From: Rhodococcus coprophilus NBRC 100603
GTDB taxonomy: Bacteria > Actinomycetota > Actinomycetes > Mycobacteriales > Mycobacteriaceae
Assembly (NCBI RefSeq): GCF_001895045.1
Contig: NZ_BDAM01000001.1
Coordinates: 62,001 to 126,000, forward strand
Direction of reading: 5' to 3'
Length of the DNA stretch: 64,000 nucleotides
Shown here in pieces: positions 60,032 to 64,000 of the stretch (the stretch's first letter is position 1; every line of letters begins with the position of its first letter). The translations under genes were made by a program, and so were the position numbers. The notes under the pieces are model-generated. The model saw nothing but the letters and a program-made list of their open reading frames with translations. It had not been told where the DNA came from and made no database searches.

Positions 60032-61206
60032 GCGGGGACCACCTTCAGGATGTCGAGTGCGTCGATGGAGCGGGTGATGTTGCTGGGCAGTCGCACCGGT
60101 TCGGCGGCGTCCAGCCGCTGCGCGTGCGTTGCGAGTGCCGTGATGACGGCGTGGGCTTCGAGACGGGCCAGTCCTTGCCCGGCGCAGCCGTGCGAGCCGT
60201 AGCCGAAGGACAGGTGGTCGGCGGGGTTACGTTCGACCAGGAAGGCGTCCGGGTTGTCGTAGTGTCGTGGGTCGCGGTTGCCGGCGCCGAAGAGGATGGC
60301 CACCTGGGATCCGGCCGGGACGAGGACGCCGTCGATTTCGACGTCCCGGGTGACCTCGCGGCCCCAGGCGTGCAGTGGAGCCCAGAAGCGGAGTACTTCG
60401 TTGAACGCCGCGGGCACGAGGCTGGGATTCTCGCGGACCAGGTCGAACTGGTCGGGGAAGGCGGCGAACAGTGCGACGATGTTGCCCAGGGCGGTGATGG
60501 TGGTGTCGACACCCGCGCCGAGGTACTGGTGGATGATGTGGCCGGCGGTGCCGGGAGGGATGGCGCCGCGGCCTTCGGCGTCGAAGATGCCGCGGCCGAC
60601 CGAGCCGGGAGCCAGGTCCTCGGCCTGCACTCCGGCACACCATGCGTACAGTTCGCCGGCGATCGGGAAGTTCTCGAGGGTGCGGGGGTTCAGGGGGCCG
60701 ATGACCTCCATGGCGGCCTGTCCCCAGCGCAGCATGTTTTCGCGGGCGGCGCCGGTGAAGCCGATCAGGTCGGCGACGACTTCGAGGGGAAATGCTCGGG
60801 CGAGGGCGTCGATCGCCTCGAAGGTTCCCTGGGCGACGAGGTCGGCCACGAGTGCCTCGGCCTTGGTGTCGATGCGGGTTTTGAGTCCGCGCAGCGCGCG
60901 TGGGGTGAGGTTCTCGGTGAGGGCGGCGCGCAGTTCGGTGTGGACCGGCGGGTCGGAGGCGAGGGATGTGCCTTGGAGTGCTTCGTTGACCATCGGGTTG
61001 AAGCCGATGGTGCGGGAGGAGAAGGTGGCGGGGTCGGCGAGTGCGGCACGGATGGCGTCGTAGCGGGTCAGGGCGTAGACGTTGTTGACGGGCAGGTGGA
61101 CCACCGAGCCGAGCTCGCGTAGTTCGGTGAACGTCGGGTACGGGTCGGTGAGGACCGAGTCGGCGAAGAGGTCGATCTGGGAGGTCGCGGGAGCGCTGGG
61201 GGTCAT
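60028..61206 (-). CDS. Cytochrome P450 monooxygenase
   Basis: A 392-residue soluble bacterial P450. The haem-binding motif is LSFGYGSHGCAGQGLARLEA with Cys near residue 340. The I-helix is YLGAGVDTTITALGN (AGxDT), and the K-helix ExxR is in FNEVLRFWAPLHAW. The motif FGYGSHGCAGQ differs from the common FGxGxHxCLG by Ala after Cys. ATG 61206 (MTPSAPATSQ) is chosen over a 20-residue extension. It heads the redox operon P450-ferredoxin-reductase-LysR. The CYP family and substrate are not assignable from sequence alone. Confidence 0.95.
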   Translation of the reverse strand: MTPSAPATSQIDLFADSVLTDPYPTFTELRELGSVVHLPVNNVYALTRYDAIRAALADPATFSSRTIGFNPMVNEALQGTSLASDPPVHTELRAALTENLTPRALRGLKTRIDTKAEALVADLVAQGTFEAIDALARAFPLEVVADLIGFTGAARENMLRWGQAAMEVIGPLNPRTLENFPIAGELYAWCAGVQAEDLAPGSVGRGIFDAEGRGAIPPGTAGHIIHQYLGAGVDTTITALGNIVALFAAFPDQFDLVRENPSLVPAAFNEVLRFWAPLHAWGREVTRDVEIDGVLVPAGSQVAILFGAGNRDPRHYDNPDAFLVERNPADHLSFGYGSHGCAGQGLARLEAHAVITALATHAQRLDAAEPVRLPSNITRSIDALDILKVVPA

Positions 61207-61308
61207 GTGCTCAGTGAAGGGACTCCCGCCACATAAAGCCAACTCATCTTTGGCATGCCAGAACATGAATGGGATCGATATCGGGGTCGATACCCTGGTG
61301 GGTGCCGC

Positions 61309-61686
61309 TCAGACCCACTGCACGAGTTGCCAGACGAGACCGTTGGGGTCGGTGAACTGGCAGTACCGCTCCCCCCACGGTTCGGTCTCGGGTGCGGTGA
61401 CCACGGTCGCGCCGGCGGCGGCGATGCGGGAGTACTCGGCGTCGAGGTCGTCGACGACGAAGGCGATGAGCATGCCCTGGCCGGCGGGACCGGCGATCGA
61501 GGCGGGCTTGAAGGTGCCGAGGCCGGTGCGCAGGAAGACGACGTTGAATCCCGCGTCGGGGTGGGCCAGCGACACGAAACCGTCGGCGGACATCGCTTCG
61601 GTGAAGCCGAAATGGGTGGTGGCGAATTCTGCGGAGGCCGCGGGATCGGCCACGTTCAGGGACAGGGCGGTGTCGGTGATCTTCAC
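61309..61686 (-). CDS. VOC-family protein under TetR control
   Basis: A 125-residue VOC protein: ALSLNVADPAASAEFATTHF, GFVSLAHPDAGFNVVFLRTG and YCQFTDPNGLVWQLVQWV. It is of the type often annotated as glyoxalase or bleomycin-resistance-like. GTG 61686 is selected because GGAGGTTCCC immediately precedes it. The divergent TetR gene 110 bp away is the likely regulator, so the pair is a typical one-target repressor system. It lies upstream of, and separate from, the P450 operon. Confidence 0.85.
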   Translation of the reverse strand: MKITDTALSLNVADPAASAEFATTHFGFTEAMSADGFVSLAHPDAGFNVVFLRTGLGTFKPASIAGPAGQGMLIAFVVDDLDAEYSRIAAAGATVVTAPETEPWGERYCQFTDPNGLVWQLVQWV

Positions 61687-61758
61687 GGGAACCTCCAGGT
61701 GACGGAGACGAGGTGATGTTCGGGAGGGATGGAACCCAAAAACCTTGTGCAGTGTATA

Positions 61759-61767
61759 GAGTAACTC
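61759..61767. promoter_or_regulatory. Candidate TetR operator core
   Basis: GAGTAACTC is a 9-bp palindrome beside TATAGA (plus strand) and TACACT (minus strand), which look like -10 elements for the two divergent genes. A repressor here would block both. Confidence 0.35.
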
Positions 61768-61795
61768 GTACCCGACCCGCGGAGGAGAGAATCCG

Positions 61796-62545
61796 ATGGC
61801 GCGCGAACTGCTCGACCTGCTGTGGCGCGACCACCCCGCCGCCCGGCAAGGCGGCGCCCGCGGACCCCGCGCGAAGGTCACCACCTCGCAGGCCGTCGAC
61901 GCCGCGATCACTCTGGCCGACACCGAAGGACTCGAACAGCTCACCGTGCGTCGCCTCGCCGCCGAACTCGGCATCTCCGGAATGGCGCTCTACACCCACG
62001 TCGGCTCACGCGACGATCTGCTGGTGCTCATGGCCGACGCCGTGCACGGCTCCGCGCCGCGCCGCCCGTACCTCGGATCGGACTGGCGCACACGGGTACG
62101 GCAACTCACCGACGCCGACCTCGCGCTCTACGGCGGACACGAATGGCTGCTCGACGTCTCTGACCAGCGGGTATCGCTCGGTCCGGGGACGATTGCGAAG
62201 TACGACCACGATCTGCACGCCTTCGACCACACCGGTGTGAGCGACGTCGATCGTGACGCGGCGCTGACCTTCGTCGCGGACTTCACCCGCGCCGCAGCGC
62301 GCGCTCGCCGGCCCGACCCGCACGCCGCGGACATGGCGGAGGTCTGGTCCGCGTGGCGTGCACGCCTGGCGTCCTATGTCGGGAACGACTTCCCGCTGGC
62401 CCGGCGGGTCGGCGCGGCGGCCGGTGCGGTGCTGAACACCTCGTACAGTCCGGAAGCGTCATGGGAGTTCGGGCGTGAGCGCGTCCTGGATGCACTCGCC
62501 ATGCTGTTCCGGGCCGGATCGGACGATTCCGGCCCCTCGTTGTAG
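61796..62545 (+). CDS. TetR-family regulator
   Basis: A 249-residue regulator with an N-terminal extension (LLWRDHPAARQGGARGPRAK) before the HTH at about residues 28-75 (TSQAVDAAITLADTEGLEQL, TVRRLAAELGISGMALYTHV). The C-terminal domain is of the TetR_C_11/TetR-class type. ATG 61796 follows GGAGGAGAG. It diverges from the VOC gene. Its stop codon lies inside the palindrome that precedes the toxin-antitoxin pair. Confidence 0.9.
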   Translation: MARELLDLLWRDHPAARQGGARGPRAKVTTSQAVDAAITLADTEGLEQLTVRRLAAELGISGMALYTHVGSRDDLLVLMADAVHGSAPRRPYLGSDWRTRVRQLTDADLALYGGHEWLLDVSDQRVSLGPGTIAKYDHDLHAFDHTGVSDVDRDAALTFVADFTRAAARARRPDPHAADMAEVWSAWRARLASYVGNDFPLARRVGAAAGAVLNTSYSPEASWEFGRERVLDALAMLFRAGSDDSGPSL

Positions 62546-62557
62546 CAGATTGCTACA
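62541..62557. promoter_or_regulatory. Perfect palindrome before the toxin-antitoxin pair
   Basis: TGTAGCA-GAT-TGCTACA is an exact 7-bp dyad. Its right arm runs into TACACT (62554-62559), a good -10 hexamer, about 40 bp before the antitoxin start. This is the expected place for an autoregulatory operator. Confidence 0.65.
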
Positions 62558-62598
62558 CTGGGGAGAACGGTGTGGCGCGTCGCGCGAAGGAGTACGTC

Positions 62599-62976
62599 AT
62601 GACGAACGTCGTCGACAAGGTGACCAGGTTCTCGTCCGAGCTCGTCGACGCGGCTGCGTCCGAAGGCGAACGGGAGAACCGTTCGGCCCGTCAGCAATTG
62701 GAACACTGGGCGCGTGTCGGCCGTGAGGTGTCCAACCAGCGTCAGGTCGCGAGGCGCCGCGTCGAAGCCGCGCTCGCCGGGCGGCTGCCGCTGCGCGAAC
62801 TTTCCGACGAAGAAGGCGTGGTGTTCAACGCCGAAATCGCCGCCGCCCTCGAGGAATCCCTCGCCACCGGCCATCACGTCGACGACCGCGCCGCCCGCGG
62901 CCTGGCCTCGGTCGTGCTCGACGAGCAGGGCCGCGTCGTCAAGCATCTGCCTGACGGCACCCAGATCGTGCTGTGA
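62599..62976 (+). CDS. Putative antitoxin (ParD-like, zeta-toxin partner)
   Basis: A 125-residue, mostly helical protein: VVDKVTRFSSELVDAAASEG, ENRSARQQLEHWARVGREVS and ALEESLATGHHVDDRAARG. The start resembles actinobacterial ParD-like antitoxins, which begin with a short DNA-binding strand-helix and include the SARQQLEHWARVGRE helix. The final VLDEQGRVVKHLPDGTQIVL is a beta hairpin. It overlaps the toxin gene by four bases (GTGA), and a palindrome covers its promoter. The antitoxin role is inferred from order, coupling and the P-loop partner. Confidence 0.75.
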   Translation: MTNVVDKVTRFSSELVDAAASEGERENRSARQQLEHWARVGREVSNQRQVARRRVEAALAGRLPLRELSDEEGVVFNAEIAAALEESLATGHHVDDRAARGLASVVLDEQGRVVKHLPDGTQIVL

Positions 62977-63557
62977 GGCGACTCGATCTCGTCGTCGGGC
63001 CCAACGGATCCGGAAAGTCCACGTTCGTCGAGCAGCGTCTCGCTCCCCTGCTGCCCGGCAGTGTGTTCGTCAACGCCGATGTGATCGCCAAGCAGCGGTG
63101 GCCCGACAGCCCGGAGGAGCATTCCTACGAGGCCGCGCAGATCGCCGCGACCATCCGTGACCTGCTGATCGACCAGGGCGAGTCGTTCATCGCCGAGACG
63201 GTGTTCTCGCATCCGTCGAAACTCGATCTGATCGACCGGGCGCAGCGCGCCGGGTACGTGGTGGTGCTGCATGTGGTGCTCGTGCCCGTGGAGTTGTCGG
63301 TGGCCCGTGTTGCCGAACGCGTCGTGGAAGGCGGCCATCGCGTCCCCGAAGAGAAGATCCGCTCCCGCTTCGACCGGCTGTGGCCGCTGGTGGCGGACGC
63401 GATCGGGCGGGCCGACCACGCGACCGTCTACGACAACACCGCCGCGGACGTCACCCGGATCGCGGCGCGGTTCGTCGACGGTGATGCGGTCGGCGAGGTC
63501 GCGTGGCCCGCGTGGACGCCTGCGGCGTTGACCGGCGCACCGACCGTCTCGGGCTGA
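62973..63557 (+). CDS. Zeta-toxin-like P-loop kinase
   Basis: A 194-residue P-loop protein: Walker [16 protein letters not shown] at residues 7-21, FVNADVIAKQRWPD, AETVFSHPSKLDLIDRAQRA and VARVAERVVEGGHRVPEEKI. These are the blocks of zeta/PezT-type toxins, which phosphorylate UDP-N-acetylglucosamine and block cell-wall synthesis (known for the family). It is shorter than streptococcal zeta (about 280 residues). GTG 62973 overlaps the antitoxin stop. A harmless P-loop kinase of the same fold cannot be excluded. Confidence 0.82.
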   Translation: MRRLDLVVGPNGSGKSTFVEQRLAPLLPGSVFVNADVIAKQRWPDSPEEHSYEAAQIAATIRDLLIDQGESFIAETVFSHPSKLDLIDRAQRAGYVVVLHVVLVPVELSVARVAERVVEGGHRVPEEKIRSRFDRLWPLVADAIGRADHATVYDNTAADVTRIAARFVDGDAVGEVAWPAWTPAALTGAPTVSG

Positions 63558-63578
63558 TCGTCTGCGAGCGGACCCGGT

Positions 63579-64000
63579 TCACCGCCCGGATCCGCTGCCG
63601 ATGCGCCGGTATCGGCGTCCGCGTCGTAGGTTCGCGTCGCTGTCTTCGAGTCGGGCCCGCAACACGGTGGCGATGGTGTCCACCGCGGGCGGTGCCACCA
63701 TCTCGTGGTGTTCGACGTCGAGGCGGTACTGGTGCAGCATCCCGTCGATCAGGTCGTGCCACGCGGTGACCGCCGGCACCGAGGTCGACGACCGTCGAGC
63801 GCTGAAGAACAGGGCGTCGCCGATGAACGTGTCCGGTGAGTGCCGCCGCACCGCGCGGGTCGCGGCGGCCGACCCCGCATGCAACCGCTCGAGATGCCGC
63901 GGCGTCAGCCCGGTGGGACCGCCGAGGCTGCGCTCGAGCAGGTCCAGTGCGTCGTCGTAGCTGGGGTCCGGGCCGCCGTTGGTGGCAACCCCGAGGTCAC
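63579..64000 (-). CDS. NRPS C-terminal thioesterase domain, partial
   Basis: The last 140 residues of a gene that enters from beyond the window; the stop is at 63579-63581. The segment TFIGDALFFSARRS, then AWHDLIDGMLHQYRLDVEHH and EMVAPPAVDTIATVL, is the end of a type I thioesterase domain, with the catalytic His in VEHHEM. Such domains release peptides from nonribosomal peptide synthetases. The upstream part reads YDDALDLLERSLGGPTGL. A siderophore or other peptide is likely; the product is not determinable here. Confidence 0.75.
   Translation of the reverse strand, partial: DLGVATNGGPDPSYDDALDLLERSLGGPTGLTPRHLERLHAGSAAATRAVRRHSPDTFIGDALFFSARRSSTSVPAVTAWHDLIDGMLHQYRLDVEHHEMVAPPAVDTIATVLRARLEDSDANLRRGRRYRRIGSGSGR

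Overview
The window is high-GC actinobacterial DNA, most likely from a Rhodococcus or a close mycolic-acid relative (Gordonia, Nocardia). The best clue is gene order. From about 9.45 kb to 32.3 kb the genes follow the Mycobacterium tuberculosis block Rv1822-Rv1846c: pgsA2-like, DUF881/DUF1290/DUF881, gcvH, garA, two MerR regulators around a DUF151 protein, riboswitch-gcvP, a VWA protein, glcB, a pair of DUF21-CBS proteins, gnd, an M56 peptidase and BlaI. A homologue of Rv1847 follows at 37 kb after an inserted iron-uptake locus. The genus is an inference; no rRNA or tRNA gene was seen.

Layout. (1) 0-3.3 kb: a tight operon of acyl-ACP-thioesterase-like, FAH-family, MaoC-family and AzlC/AzlD proteins, with more relaxed codon use than the core. 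(2) 3.4-8.7 kb: a decayed mobile island. It holds a serine resolvase with an upstream res-like repeat cluster, a pentapeptide-repeat membrane protein broken by three frameshifts, and remnants of plasmid or phage type (HTH proteins, the C-terminal piece of a 5-methylcytosine methyltransferase, a DnaB-N-like protein). (3) 8.7-32.3 kb: conserved core covering phospholipid synthesis, glycine cleavage with a tandem glycine riboswitch, GarA metabolic control, malate synthase G, 6-phosphogluconate dehydrogenase and BlaI/M56. (4) 32.3-36.7 kb: a three-gene siderophore importer (one permease carries an N-terminal RDD domain) diverging from an FhuF-like gene, with an IdeR-type box before each. (5) 37-48.4 kb: thioesterase, drug-type ABC exporter, two-component system, NDH-2, a tyrosine recombinase, a GT87 mannosyltransferase-like protein, SoxR and a RibD/DHFR-like protein. 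(6) 48.4-49.6 kb: no convincing gene. (7) 49.6-61.7 kb: a catabolic cluster in two minus-strand units around a TetR gene. One unit has two phosphotriesterase-family proteins, an FAD monooxygenase, an alpha/beta hydrolase, an MBL hydrolase and a CocE-type hydrolase. The other has a P450, its ferredoxin and reductase, and a LysR regulator. (8) 61.3-64 kb: a VOC/TetR pair, an antitoxin/zeta-toxin-like pair behind a perfect palindrome, and the 3' end of an NRPS gene.

How they fit together. The core supports one-carbon, glyoxylate and pentose-phosphate metabolism. The catabolic cluster looks like a self-contained route for an unidentified substrate with ester or lactone bonds that needs hydroxylation. 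Its second phosphotriesterase paralogue has lost nearly all metal ligands and is probably a non-catalytic partner or regulator. That cluster, the first operon and the decaying island are the parts least explained by known biology.
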